Source of the DNA: Roridomyces roridus
Lineage: Eukaryota > Basidiomycota > Agaricomycetes > Agaricales > Mycenaceae
NCBI GenBank assembly: GCA_029378245.1
Contig: JARKIF010000008.1
Coordinates: 1,240,001 to 1,304,000 of the forward strand
Length of the DNA stretch: 64,000 bases
Direction of reading: 5' to 3'
Below the pieces are notes generated by a model. The model saw only the letters and a program-made list of their open reading frames with translations. It searched no databases and had not been told where the DNA came from. Below, one piece after another: positions 30,959 through 41,317 of this stretch. How positions within the stretch are numbered: position 1 is the first letter of the stretch; every line of letters begins with the position of its first letter. A program made the translations under genes and the position numbers.

Positions 30959-31850
30959 CTATGTGCCTAGTGACAAAATGAGTCGAGGTGCAAGAAAAAC
31001 GAGAACATACGGACCAGAACTGAATATCTCCAATTTTTCAATCACGTCCAAGAGATAGTTGCACCGCAAGTCAGATATGTCAGGAAGGTGGTCTTCGGGA
31101 CAAAAGTTCAAGACTGGGCAGTCGTGGCCCCACTCGGTTTGGTCAAAGTCAATAATTCTAACATCACCGTCCTGGACAAGTACGTTTCTTTCTGCGAACT
31201 GTCATGGGTTATGAAAGGTCAGAGGTGTAGGATAGTCACACACATCCCCGTGCAATAACCTGAGTGACGGAGAATGAGTGTCAGATGTGGTAGCGTCTGT
31301 CTGTACTGACCCTTGTCTATGAATCGAGGCGATACTGTCCATTATGCGTATTCTTCAAACGTTGAGCAATTGGCCGAGAATGGTCATTTGGCACGTACTT
31401 CAAGTCTAGTGGAAGGAAGCTGAAGGGCTGTTGTATGCACTCGCCGAAATGCTCTAGAACGAGACAGCCAATCTGCTGATCCTCTTCGCCAACGCCGACA
31501 TACAAACCGAAGCAGCGGGGAATGACAGATCCTGATCCTGCCGAGTCAGAGGACGCCAAAAACTTGTGAATCGTCTAACCTTGAAGGGAGTGAAGTGCGC
31601 CAGAGTAGACTCTGCTCTCTTCCTTGAGGGCATCTATGAGGTCTTCACGCATAGCGAACTTGAGTGCCAAGACAGTTTCGCTGCCCTGGAGCGATCCGAA
31701 TCCACGAAACACGGGCGAGTCAGAGCCATAGTCAGCAGTGGATGCAGGATCGACGATGACCGTAACTTCTGCAGCTGCTGTCCCGGTCAAGCAGAGTTCA
31801 GGAATGTTCCAACCAGGCCACTGGGTAACTGGAAATTTTACGCGCAGCAT
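30959..31850 (-). CDS. Small protein kinase-like protein (DFD motif)
   Basis: ATG 31850 (MLRVKFPVTQWPGWNIPELC) opens a kinase-fold protein of a type expanded in agaricomycetes. Visible are the ATP-lysine strand TVLALKFAMRE, a helix C Glu region (ALKEESRVYSGAL), the hinge GCLVLEHFGECIQ, the catalytic loop HGDFAERNVLV (after a 5' donor GTGTGT and acceptor ACAG) and RIIDFDQTEWGHDC, where DFD replaces DFG. It ends after SDLRCNYLLDVIEKLEIFSS; the last codons depend on whether a final intron is used, with stop at 30959 or near 30895. The glycine loop is not obvious. HxDxxxxN and the Asp of DFx remain, so activity is possible. Substrate unknown. Confidence 0.6.
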
Positions 31851-31999
31851 GAAACCGAGAGACCGACGCCACCGGCGCCGGACGTGAACAAGACGTGAAG
31901 CTTTGGTTACTTTGAAGTTGAACGCGAGAGAGAGACAGTGTTTGCCTCTTGTTTGGCCTCGCCAATCAATCGCGTTAACGCTAACGCACCCCGCCTTTC

Positions 32000-33056
32000 A
32001 TGTCGCGAGACCCATCGCCTGAACACATCCGCACGCTGGTAATCGACTACCTCGTCCATCATGGATACAAGTCCACTGCTCGCGCATTCGCTCAAGGGAG
32101 CATGGCTCCGACGAGCCTTGACGCAGACGGCGACGAGATAATGCAACCAGCGGGAACGGCCGAGCTCCCTGGGACCTCGCATATCTCGGAGGAGACTTTC
32201 GCGCAGATTGACCTTCGTCAAGAGATTCGAACGCACATTATGCAAGGGCGCATCGCAGGTTCCGTTTGCACTCATCTCGACTATTCTTGTCGTTGAGACC
32301 CGCATTTCAGATGCAGTTGAAGCCCTGGAGAAACACTATCCTGCTGTCTTGTCCTCGGAAACACTACCTTCAGCTCCTAGACCGCACAAATCGTTAACAG
32401 GTACTGATTTCGTGGCTCCAACAACAATCAATCCCGCGCACCTCACTCTCAACCTCCGGATTCTTGCATTCATCGAAACAATAAAAGCAATCCCTGGCTC
32501 AGCTGCACCCGACGAAGAGGACTCGAAAACGCTCGACTTGCTTGCCAAGGCAAAGAAGCTACACGTTTTAGTGTCCATGCTACCCGATTCCGCCGAGCGT
32601 GCTGCGTATACCCAAGAATTGCGCAACGTAGCTGGCCTCTTGGCGTATCCGAATCCCGAAAGCAGTCCCGTGGCCAGTTATCTGAGCCAGGACAGACGAG
32701 AAGCTGTAGCGGCCCAGATTGATACTGCTATTCTATGTCAGTCTCCCTTCCCCCGTTCGCAGTTTTCCCATTGACCCTCTCTAGATCGAATGGGCCAACC
32801 AGCGGTCTCGCAACTTGAAATATCTACTCGATATACATCTGTTCTCTGGTCCTTCCTGCACGACCTTGACGTGAAGCAACGGCCAGGCGTGCCCCTTCCT
32901 CCGACAAGTGCCGAGAAACCCGCAAGCCCAACGTCAAGAGGCAAAGACAAGGACGGTTCAGAAGTAGGCAATTCTCCTTGCGCCTCACTGGGTACTAATA
33001 GTTTCCAGGCTGTTCCTCGCTTTGAGCTCCAGTCCTTCATAAATTTTAAAGCATAA
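32000..33056 (+). CDS. LisH-CTLH-CRA protein (CTLH/GID ubiquitin ligase type)
   Basis: ATG 32000 (MSRDPSPEHIRTLVIDYLVH). The LisH motif IRTLVIDYLVHHGYKSTARA is followed by a CTLH segment (IDLRQEIRTHIMQGRIADAV, EALEKHYPAVL, split by one intron) and a CRA domain (LNLRILAFIETIKAIPG, LLAYPNPESSPVASYLSQDR). Three introns. The end is FELQSFINFKA. This layout occurs in RanBPM/Gid1 and Gid8, subunits of the CTLH/GID E3 ligase that degrades gluconeogenic enzymes. There is no SPRY domain; the CRA block looks more like RanBPM than Gid8. I therefore leave the symbol open. Divergent from the kinase-like gene by 149 bp, and converges within 17 bp of the next gene. Confidence 0.75.
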
Positions 33057-33073
33057 GGCTCCCTCTGTACATT

Positions 33074-34021
33074 CTAGTTTACAATCGTTACATCGTCCCA
33101 TCTACCTCGGTTTACTTGTTCAATCATATCTGGAGCAAAATAGCATTTCCGCACACCGAGTTGTTGTAAATGGTGCCACCGAGACCACGGAATCTTGCCC
33201 AGTCTCTCTCGAGCTTCCTTCTCCGCTACGAGCCAAACGTTGAAGGAAAGGTCCAGATGTTCGAGTAGCGGACATGTCGTCGGTAATCTGTTCAAGACGT
33301 TGACGGGGGTCAATATATTGACCAGACCGAGACGGGTCAGCGTCGCTGGGAGATGAATGGATGGACTGAGGTGCGACGAGGCCAGAATGAAGGTGTGGAT
33401 CAATGGTGCGGGGTCCTCCTCCTCCTCCCACTCTTCCGAGGGCTGCAAGGGCTCGAATTGATCTTCGCGGACACTGGCATTGGGTCCGACTATGATCAAC
33501 TCGCCCGCTACATGGCCGTGACGGCCACATAGAGCATCGAGCTCGGAATTTGTCAACGGATGATGAGTGGCCGCCCATCGCAGCAGGTCCAGACGAAGAT
33601 GTGTGGGTATGAATGAGAGGACATCGTCCGAGAGGGAGTAGGATTTTATCAAGATCTGAAGGCAGACCAGGGAAAGTCGCGGAACGTTTGGTTCATTTGC
33701 AGACGGGAGGATGAGTGAGAGGAGCTCGGCTGGGGTCTGTGGTTCTGGAGGAGGGTCTGGTTTGGGGCGGTTGGGACGCTTAGAAACGAAGAGAGCCTCC
33801 CGAGGACTGAGCGAAGGCGGTGGCTCTGGAGACTCGGAGTCTGCGAGCAGATTCTTGGGCAGAGTGGGACTGTTGTATGTCTTGGCTTGAAACGTCCGTC
33901 TCTCGTTCCGTGTGGTATGGCGAAAGTACTCGCCCCTGAGAGTGTGTATTTTGTCGACGATTCGAGCTCCTCTCGTCGCACCCGGCGTCTCGCGTGGAAT
34001 CAGTCGGGGAGGTGCTGACAT
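33074..34021 (-). CDS. Leucine-rich helical protein, unrecognised
   Basis: Intronless 315-residue frame from ATG 34021 (MSAPPRLIPRETPGATRGAR) to TAA at 33074. A basic N-terminal part (GARIVDKIHTLRGEYFRHTT, RNERRTFQAKTYNSP) is followed by a Pro-rich stretch and LRR-like lines: LRLDLLRWAATHHPLT, THLRLDLLRW, LGLVNILTPVNVLNRLPTTC, PLLEHLDLSFNVWLVAEKEA and HHLQQLGVRKCYF. The single DLSFN line suggests a degenerate leucine-rich repeat protein, as in F-box-like proteins of mushrooms, but no F-box is visible. The frame stays open upstream to 34249 opposite the RBR gene. The start codon overlaps the possible RBR start at 34020 in antisense. Confidence 0.55.
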   Translation of the reverse strand: MSAPPRLIPRETPGATRGARIVDKIHTLRGEYFRHTTRNERRTFQAKTYNSPTLPKNLLADSESPEPPPSLSPREALFVSKRPNRPKPDPPPEPQTPAELLSLILPSANEPNVPRLSLVCLQILIKSYSLSDDVLSFIPTHLRLDLLRWAATHHPLTNSELDALCGRHGHVAGELIIVGPNASVREDQFEPLQPSEEWEEEEDPAPLIHTFILASSHLSPSIHLPATLTRLGLVNILTPVNVLNRLPTTCPLLEHLDLSFNVWLVAEKEARERLGKIPWSRWHHLQQLGVRKCYFAPDMIEQVNRGRWDDVTIVN

Positions 34022-34088
34022 GCGATCATCAAAGCCATCACAAGGATCGACATTGTCTCCTTTCACCCAAGAGCCACTCAAGGACCCG

Positions 34089-36483
34089 ATGAACGAGGTC
34101 ATCGACATTTCCTCGTCTTCTCCCGAGCCTCCTCCATGCAAGACCACTCGCGGGCAGTCCAGCACCGTTATCGTCCTTACAGATTCGGAGGATGAAGAGC
34201 CTCGCCCACGCCATCGCGACCGTGCCGGCCCGTCTAAAAGAAAGCCCAACCCGCCTCTTCAGCGGAGGCACGCGCCGGCCGGCTCGCTGGAGAACATACC
34301 CTCGAAACGCGGGTCCGCCTCCAAGTCCGTACCTCTCTTCCTGCCGAGCGACGAAGAAAACTTTGACTTTGAACCTCCGTCTGTGGACCTCCAAGACGAA
34401 TCAAAGCTTCAAGTCGACCCTCTGCCCGGCTTCGTGTCTCAGATTCTCGAGATTGTGCCAGACGTCGATCCCGAGTATGCCCTATCTCTGGTCAGGGAGC
34501 AGTACCCCAAACACCAGGACCAAGTTGTGGAGCCCGTGCTTCACCTTCTCTTCGAGGACCCGTCCTATCCGAAGCTTGACCGAAAAGGGAAACGAAAACG
34601 CGTCGAGACAGACGAGGCAGGTCGCGACCCCGCCAAGGCGGCAAAGATAGACTATGGAAGCAAGGACAGGGAATACAAGGGCGGCATTCATTACGGCCAG
34701 CTTTCCATCGACCAACTCATGCTCGACTTTCCTTACATTCCGAAGCCGCATTTGAGTCGTACATTGCGCGAGCATCATAGTCTTTACGCGCCCACCTTCC
34801 TTTTCTTGGAAGAGGAGAAGCGCAAAGATCGTCTTCCCTATGTGCTCAAGACTGTTCCCTCGCGTGCGCCCGCCAAAGGCAAGCGCAAGGCCCTGCACGA
34901 CCCCGAGTTCGAGAAGGAGCGGGAGTGGATCACTTCTCGCGCTCAAGCCGACCCCGAGGAAGACAATGGAGAATGTGACGATGGACTTGAGTGTGGATGC
35001 TGTTTCTCGACATATTCATTTGTAGGTGCATCTACCACCATTTTCTTTCTGCCTTCTCACCGTCTTTCTCAGGATAAAATGATCCAGTGTCCAGACGCGC
35101 ATCTCTTCTGTTCAACTTGCATGACTACCTACGCAGAGACTCTGTTGGGCTCGCATGATCACAGAATCATTTGTATGGATCAGTCTGGGTGTAAACTACC
35201 GTTCCCGGACACGGAGCTGAATCGTTTTTTGGTGAAATTTTTGTTGCCTGTGTGTGATGTGTTTATCTGAATCCGCCACGGTAGACCCCGAAATTGATGT
35301 CCCTGTACGAACGCGTCAAACAGACGAAGGAAATAGCTGCATCCGGTCTCGAGGTGGAAGAATGCCCGTTTTGCGAGTTCAAATGTGTCATGGAGGCGAG
35401 CATCGAGCAGGAGAAACTCTTCACGTGCAGAAACGAGGAGTGCTCCGCGATCAGGTGGGCTGCTCCAGCTGAGGAAGCATGTTCGAAGCTGAACTGAGTT
35501 TTAGCTGCCGACAGTGCAAGGAACTTGTAAGTCGCGGTCTGCCTCTCGACTTGAATGATAGACGTTTCTTTTTAACAGGATCATCTTCCGAAAAGCTGTA
35601 AAGGTGAAGAAATGCTATTCGCCTAGGTCAATACTTACGCATCAAGCAGAAATGCAAGAAGACAAACAACTCGATGGCCGACATGCGGTCGAAGAAGCCA
35701 TGAGTGGGTGTCTCTACCTTACTTGACCGTTCCTCGCTCATCCACGTCCAGCCCGTGCTCTCATGAGGAATTGCCCCAAGTGCCAGAAAGGTGCGTAAAC
35801 TACAGCCCCACGAGTTCCAGCTCATCCCACAATGCAGCGTTCATCAAGGACGCTGGGTGCAACAAGATGTCCTGCACAAATTGTGGAACGCTTTCCTGTT
35901 ATATCTGCAGACAAACGATCACGGGCTACGAGCACTTTGGACAGGTCATTTCTCGTTACAACTTGCGTTATTTTATCTTACCTCGTATTAGCAACCTGGG
36001 CAACCTATGCCAGCCGCTGGTTCCAGTAAGAATGGCGACAAGTGTCCACTCTGGGATGTGGTCGAGCAACGCCATGCAGACGAGGTAAGCATTTGCGAAA
36101 TATATCCGACCATTGAGGTTGATCACGGGCTTTAGGTCAAGATAGCCGCGGAAAAAGCTGCTCAAGATTACAAACGGGACCATCCTGACATCGACGACGA
36201 ACACCTCAAGGTGGACCTGCCGGTCGCGCCGCCACCACCGCCGCCTCCCGTAATGGTACCTGGGTACCCGCACCCACACATGAACTTTGGTTTTTTCAAT
36301 CGGGCCGCACCATATCCCGGCCTCCCCCCTGCTATGGGTAATCCTTGGGGTATGAATCCGTATGCTCTGCCAGCAGTAGTAGCACCTCTACCAGCCATGC
36401 GTTTTGGACCGCCGCCGCCCCTACAACCGGCTGTCCGTGCACCCCGTCAAAGGAGGGCTGCTGCAAAGCTGAAACGGAGGTAG
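34089..36483 (+). CDS. RNF216/TRIAD3-like RBR E3 ubiquitin ligase
   Basis: RING-between-RING ligase acting through a Cys-ubiquitin intermediate. I prefer ATG 34089 (MNEVIDISSSSPEPPP); 34020 is an in-frame alternative. The N-terminus holds two SUMO-interacting-type motifs, EVIDISSSSPEP and STVIVLTDSEDEE. Then comes the RNF216-type region (LSIDQLMLDFPYIPKPHLSR, LYAPTFLFLEEEKRKDRLPY). RING1: CDDGLECGCCFSTYSF, DKMIQCPDAHLFCSTCM. IBR: ECPFCEFKCVMEA, FTCRNEECSAI. RING2: RNCPKCQK, AFIKDAGCNKMSCTNC (catalytic Cys in AGCNKM) and LSCYICRQTITGYEHFGQ. The tail is Pro-rich (PPPPPPPVMVPGYPHPHM) and ends basic (AAAKLKRR). About eight introns lie in the RBR region. All zinc ligands of RING2 appear present. 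Confidence 0.85.
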
Positions 36484-36557
36484 ATGTCACCGGGATTTCT
36501 TGAAGCAAGCATGTACATATTTTCTTTTTGGCCGCATTTGTTGAAATATACCATGAA

Positions 36558-37603
36558 TTATGCTACGGGGATGAATGGACTCTTTCTATACGAAGGGGAC
36601 TCGATGATGCTGGGAAGGGTCTTTGCGAGTTTGGCCGTTCCAGCGGGGAATGGTAGGTCGTCAACACCTGTTGGCAGCACCTTTTCGTACAAGCCCTTGG
36701 CTTGGTTGTGCTGGCTCAAGGCGATCATCTTTTTCTTCGCGTCAGTGATCAAAACTTGAGCGTCGTCGACACCAGGAACCGCGCCGCGGACGTATATCAA
36801 GTCCAGCTTGGTGTCGATACGGACAACTGCCAAATTTTGTGTCGTGATACGTTTGCCACCGAGACGCCCAGGCATCTTCTTGCCCGGGAATACTCGACCG
36901 GGGTCCTGAAAAAAAAATCAGCTAGGGCGGGAGATGCGTAATGGCTCAAGACGCGCCTGATGCTGTCCAGTAGAACCTGAAGACCGATGGGAAATGGAGA
37001 CACCGTGACTGGCGGCGAGACCGTGGAAGCCCCATCGCTTCATTCCTCCTGCAAAGCCCTTGCCAATACCGTTGGCAACAACGTCCACGAATTGGCCTGG
37101 AACGAAATGTATGGCGGATAGGGTGGTACCGACAGGTATGTGAGCGTCGGGGGTCACGGGGAATTCTTTCACGATCCGCTTGGGCGGCACGCCGGCCTTG
37201 TTGAAGTGACCCAGCATTTGATTCGACTCTGTCTTTGCTGGTCGGTCGGTGGCACCTACTTGGACTGCATGGTACTCGGTGTGATCACGACGGACAGTTT
37301 TAACGTTTGCGGTAACCTGGCAGTGGTCCAGCTAAAATAGTTTTGAGTGCTTGTTCTACGCGTAGCAGAGGGAGGGGAGGTTGCCTGAAGGATTGTTACG
37401 GGTATCCGCGCGCCTTGGTCCGTCCAGAGGGCGGTCATACCGCGTTTTCGGGCAATGAGACCTGTTCGTATCGAGTTTGCGGTCCATTTGGAGGGTGCAC
37501 TCGCAGGAGCTGCAGCTGCCTTTGTAGCTGCACGGCTTGCACAGGTAGAATGCACCTGGCGGACGGCGAGTGGCCGTTCAGAGAGAGCGCATAGCCGGAG
37601 CAT
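36558..37603 (-). CDS. MRPL9: Mitochondrial large-subunit ribosomal protein uL3m
   Basis: Mitochondrial ribosomal protein L3. ATG 37603 opens a presequence ([20 protein letters not shown]) and [20 protein letters not shown]. The core follows: [60 protein letters not shown] and [20 protein letters not shown]. It ends [11 protein letters not shown]. One intron sits in the N-terminal third, before [20 protein letters not shown]. The intron splitting GQHQ from DPGR (36906-36956) must start with GC rather than GT to keep the invariant sequence. The symbol follows the yeast name for the bacterial-type L3. Divergent from a mitochondrial carrier by 106 bp. Confidence 0.93.
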
Positions 37604-37709
37604 GAAGAGGCGTGTATTTGGAGTAGTTTTGACGCTGCTCGTTCTCCTCGATCAACCTGAATAGTACTGACGCGCAGACACACGAAACTGGACTCGAGGG
37701 CCAGTCTGG

Positions 37710-39196
37710 ATGGATGGAAACCACCCCTATAGCGCCGCTCAATTCAATGAGGCCCTTCGCAGTACGTGTTTCTTTACCGTCCAGTGCCTCCCTTCTCACT
37801 TGTGGCAAAGGAAACAAGGCGGTCGGTGCGTTCATCCAGTATCGGTGTCGTGGCTTTTGTACCATGACTCTTTCTCGCAGTTTGCGCCCTATCCGCCTCC
37901 TACATCTCAACTTTTGCCGGCTATCCGCTTGATTCTCTCAAGAGCAGGATGCAGACCATGAAAACACCCATAACGGTCCCCAAGCTCGCCGGACTCGTGT
38001 ATCGCGAAGAGGGAATAGCTGGCTTTTACCGGGGCCTTGCGATTCCAATCGTAACAATATCCTTTGTTCGAGCGGCAAGCTTTACGATTTACACCGAGAC
38101 AAAAGTAGGGGCGGCTTGCTGTGGCAAGAAGAATACTCAAGTGCTCTTCCAGGAATCCTTCCGGGCCCATAATTATCTCAATCGCGAACGCATTCTGGAT
38201 GCTGCCTTGGTCGGAGGCATTGGAGGAGCCATGTCAGGGTCGCTCATCTCATTCGGAAGTGCTCGTATGACCCAGATCTCTGCCACATGACTGTTCTCTG
38301 ATTCTTTGCCCAGCGTTTGAGCTTGTAAAAGTGAGGCGACAACTGGAATATGCGATTGCGGCAAGCAAAGGTATCACCCTAGTCAAGCCGCCTAGTACTT
38401 TGGGCGCCGTCAAGGACATATTCAAGACCAATGGGATCCGTGGTTTGTACACGGGTTTCCGGCTCCACTTCAGTCAGTGGATAGTCAACTTCTTCTCCCA
38501 TCAATTCAACCTCGTGCAGTGCGCGATACTCTCGGAACTGCTCTGTACTTCTTTGAGGTATCTACTTGGTTCATTTTTTCAACAATATGAATTTAACCAG
38601 CCGCGCAGTATGATGGCATGCGCCACCTCCTGGGTCGACAGCGGTAGCGTTTTCCCCGTGTTCCTATACACGATCTGAATCGCAGCGCTCCTCCCAGGAA
38701 TGGTGAACAAGGCCCGACCCCTGCTTGGCTTTGGTGGTTACCTATCCACCCATCTCTTGTGCCATTCGTATGCGGCTCATTCTCTGGGGTAATTCACATG
38801 CAGTCACACTCTCACATGCAATTCATGACTATAAGGTGACCTCTTGGGCCCTCATCTACCCGCTAGACGTGTAAGCGGCGTGTATTGCCAGTCGGACGTC
38901 CTCTCATCATAACAGGGTGAAAACCAAAATACAACAGCGCGCTCTGGCTGGCGAACGATACCGGGGCATGATGGAGACCCTACATCGGCTCATTCGAGGT
39001 ACATTCGTGTCCTCTGTCTCTCCTTACTTTCTGATACATTCCAGGTCCCGACCCTGCCGCCCCAAAGCCGATACTGGCCGGCATCGCGCGCATATACCGT
39101 GGACTGGGGGTGAGTGCCCTGCGATCCGTGACGACCCATGGTCTTCTTTGGACTTTCTACGATATAACGGGAGAGTACATTGATAGGCTTTCGTGA
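37710..39196 (+). CDS. Mitochondrial carrier family protein
   Basis: Inner-membrane solute carrier with three repeats. ATG 37710 (MDGNHPYSAAQFNEALR), donor GTACGT, then RNKAVVCALSASYISTFAGY with the first signature PLDSLKSRMQT. The second half-repeat is GIAGFYRGLAIPIVTISFVR. Repeat 2: LDAALVGGIGGAMSGSLISF, the signature FELVKVRRQLEY, then GIRGLYTGFRLHFMRDTLGT and ALYFFEYDGMRHLLGRQR. Repeat 3: PFVCGSFSGVTSWALIYPLD, VVKTKIQQRA, IARIYRGLGVSALRSVTTHG and LLWTFYDITGEYIDRLS. About ten introns. Repeat 2 has FELVKVRRQ instead of PxDxxKxR, which is common in this position. The substrate cannot be read safely. Confidence 0.85.
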
Positions 39197-39397
39197 ATGA
39201 TCTGTCGTCAAATTATTGTACACCTGTAGTAACTTGAAATTGTAGCAAGAAACACTAAACCACCCCTGCCCACAACGAAACCGTGCGAGTTTCCGATTGC
39301 TTTTTTGGATCTTGCCCTCGGAATCCCCATTTGGTCTGCCTTCGCTCTCTACCCCGATATCGCTTCCCTTCCTTCATTTGTTCTCGGAGCTTGCTCG

Positions 39398-40971
39398 ATG
39401 AGCTACACCCTCAGTGACTTGCTGGGATACACCAGCATTGGTTGCTGGCTGGGAGCACAGTTTCCTCAGGTCATCACGAACATTCGCCTAAGGTCTTGTG
39501 AGGGTCTTGCTCTCCCTTTCCTAGCCAATTGGTTCCTCGGTGCGTCTTTATTTTCAATCTTCTAAATGCTTACGATGGAGATGGAACTGCAGGCGATGCG
39601 TCTAATCTCATAGGATGTCTAATGACCCACCAGCTGCCGTTCCAGGTGAGCTACATAACACCCTCAAGCTCCGATAACCCAATTCTCATGCGCACAAGAC
39701 ATGGCTAGCCACGTATTTCGTTTTCGTGGACGTGCTGCTCGTCTCGCAGTACTTTTACTACGAGGGTTTCAGGCCCTCGCCATCGTTTGCCCGGTCCCGA
39801 GGAGGATCCATACATGCAGACAGATATCGCACGCTGTCCGTGGTCGCAGCCAATGTTTCTGCTGCAGCTGCGCTGGCTGCTCAGCAAGAGGACCTCCGAC
39901 AAGGCAGCGACCGAATGTCCAGCAGCCGTGTTTCCGACGACTTTGGGACCATGGCGGATAGCTTTCACTCTGAAGGCGGGCTGATACCGACTCGGAAACG
40001 CGTCTCGTGGAGCACCGAGCGATATGGGAAACGGGGTGGGAGTGTTGGAAGGGCACCGATGACGCGGAGTGCCATCTTACCGCCGCGTGCGTCAATGGAT
40101 GATACTCTCGATCGAGGTCGGTCCCTGCAACGGGACCCTAGCACGGAGCCACCGACGGAGTCACCCACCCAGGACCCCTCGCTCGAATCCCGCCGTAGGA
40201 ATTCGCGCGTCAGTCGCAGGGGCGCGAACCTCGTGTTTTTGAGTGTCTTCGCGTTGTATGGTGTCAGTGCTTGGTCTGCGAATGGTCTTCCGACACGGCT
40301 AGAAGCTGGAGTGGGACGTGTTTTAAATGTTCCTCCCGTGGGCTTCGTAGCACCGCCGCCTGCAACCGTTCCGCAAATGCTACACTTTGCCCGATCTAGT
40401 GACCCACCGCATCACGACCCGCATCCCCTCCGATCCGTCCAGCGAACGTATTCTTGGCCGGTTCTTTGCTTGGCTGTGTACAACACTGTATTTGACTTCT
40501 AGACTGCCGCAAATTTGGAAAAATGTACGTGTTTGGAGTCCTGTTCTCACTATGATTGCTTACTCGTACTCGTAGTTTGCTAGAAAATCCGTCGAGGTAC
40601 GCGCCAATGGTCCTGTGAAGCGTTGGGGCTTACATTTGCCAGGGCCTTTCTATGTATCTCTTCATCTTTGCATTCCTGGGCAATTCATTCTATGTAGCAT
40701 CCATCCTAACATCGGAACAAGTCTACCAGCCACCACCAGCATCCTCCGAGTTTCTTAGAGAAAGTTTACCGTGTGTCAGTTTCCATCTCTGAATCCCTGG
40801 ACACTAACCCCTCGCAGGTACCTGCTCGGCAGCGGCGGAACCCTCATGTTTGACGTTATGATCGTTTCACAATCCTGGCTGTACAGGAAACGCGCGCCGC
40901 GGAGGCACGGAAAGGGTCGAACATTAGGGGAAGAGGAGGCTTGCTTGCTCAGCGCTGAGACCTCCACGTGA
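39398..40971 (+). CDS. PQ-loop vacuolar amino acid transporter (Ypq type)
   Basis: Seven-helix PQ-loop protein like yeast Ypq1-3/Rtc2, vacuolar cationic amino acid exchangers. ATG 39398 (MSYTLSDLLGYTSIGCWLGA). First PQ loop: GAQFPQVITNIRLRSCEGLA with LPFLANWFLGDASNLIGCLM. Helices 3-4: TWLATYFVFVDVLLVSQYFY. A long Ser/Arg-rich loop of about 180 residues (RVSWSTERYGKRGGSVGRAP) follows, longer than in yeast. Then NLVFLSVFALYGVSAWSANG and the second PQ loop LYLTSRLPQIWKNFARKSVE, GLSMYLFIFAFLGNSFYVAS and SGGTLMFDVMIVSQSWLYRK. The intron before the second half ends near 40400, after which the frame changes. It ends CLLSAETST. All helices appear present. Confidence 0.85.
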
Positions 40972-41317
40972 TCGTATATTTGTATACATTTTTGAACGCG
41001 AAACTAGTTTCAACTGAATGTGGCTTTTTGAGCTAATGCCTGTGGGGTTTTCCGGTCGAGATTCCAGCGCCGCTGGACGGTGTACTTGTAAGGCTGAGAC
41101 GACTCCGAGCACGAGCAGCCCGGCGGATGATTGAGAAAGCGGATCAAAAGGAACAATGGCGTTTCATTGATGGCTGTCACATGTGACACATCAGTCTTTT
41201 TGTTCTCCCCGCCAGACCCGACTCTATTGTTCTCTGCACAATGAATCGATCCTCTGTGTCCACCTCTCCCTTCTCCTTCATCCTCCTTCTCCATCCTCCT
41301 CCATCCCCGTCGCCGCG
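40972..41317. other. Intergenic and probable STE6 promoter region
   Basis: A 346-bp spacer between the PQ-loop gene and the STE6 start. Its distal half holds three HMG-box-type cores (see the regulatory entry at 41152-41243). A pyrimidine-rich tract (CTCCTTCATCCTCCTTCTCC around 41270-41300) precedes the ATG, as often seen at fungal transcription starts. No gene is seen. Confidence 0.5.
41152..41243 (+). promoter_or_regulatory. Cluster of HMG-box (pheromone-response-like) cores
   Basis: AACAATG at 41152-41158, GAACAAT in reverse at 41226-41232, and ACAATG at 41238-41243 lie 75-170 bp before the STE6 start. Basidiomycete pheromone-response factors are HMG-box proteins that bind ACAAWG-like cores. 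The link to pheromone control is inference from gene identity and motif clustering. Confidence 0.4.
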
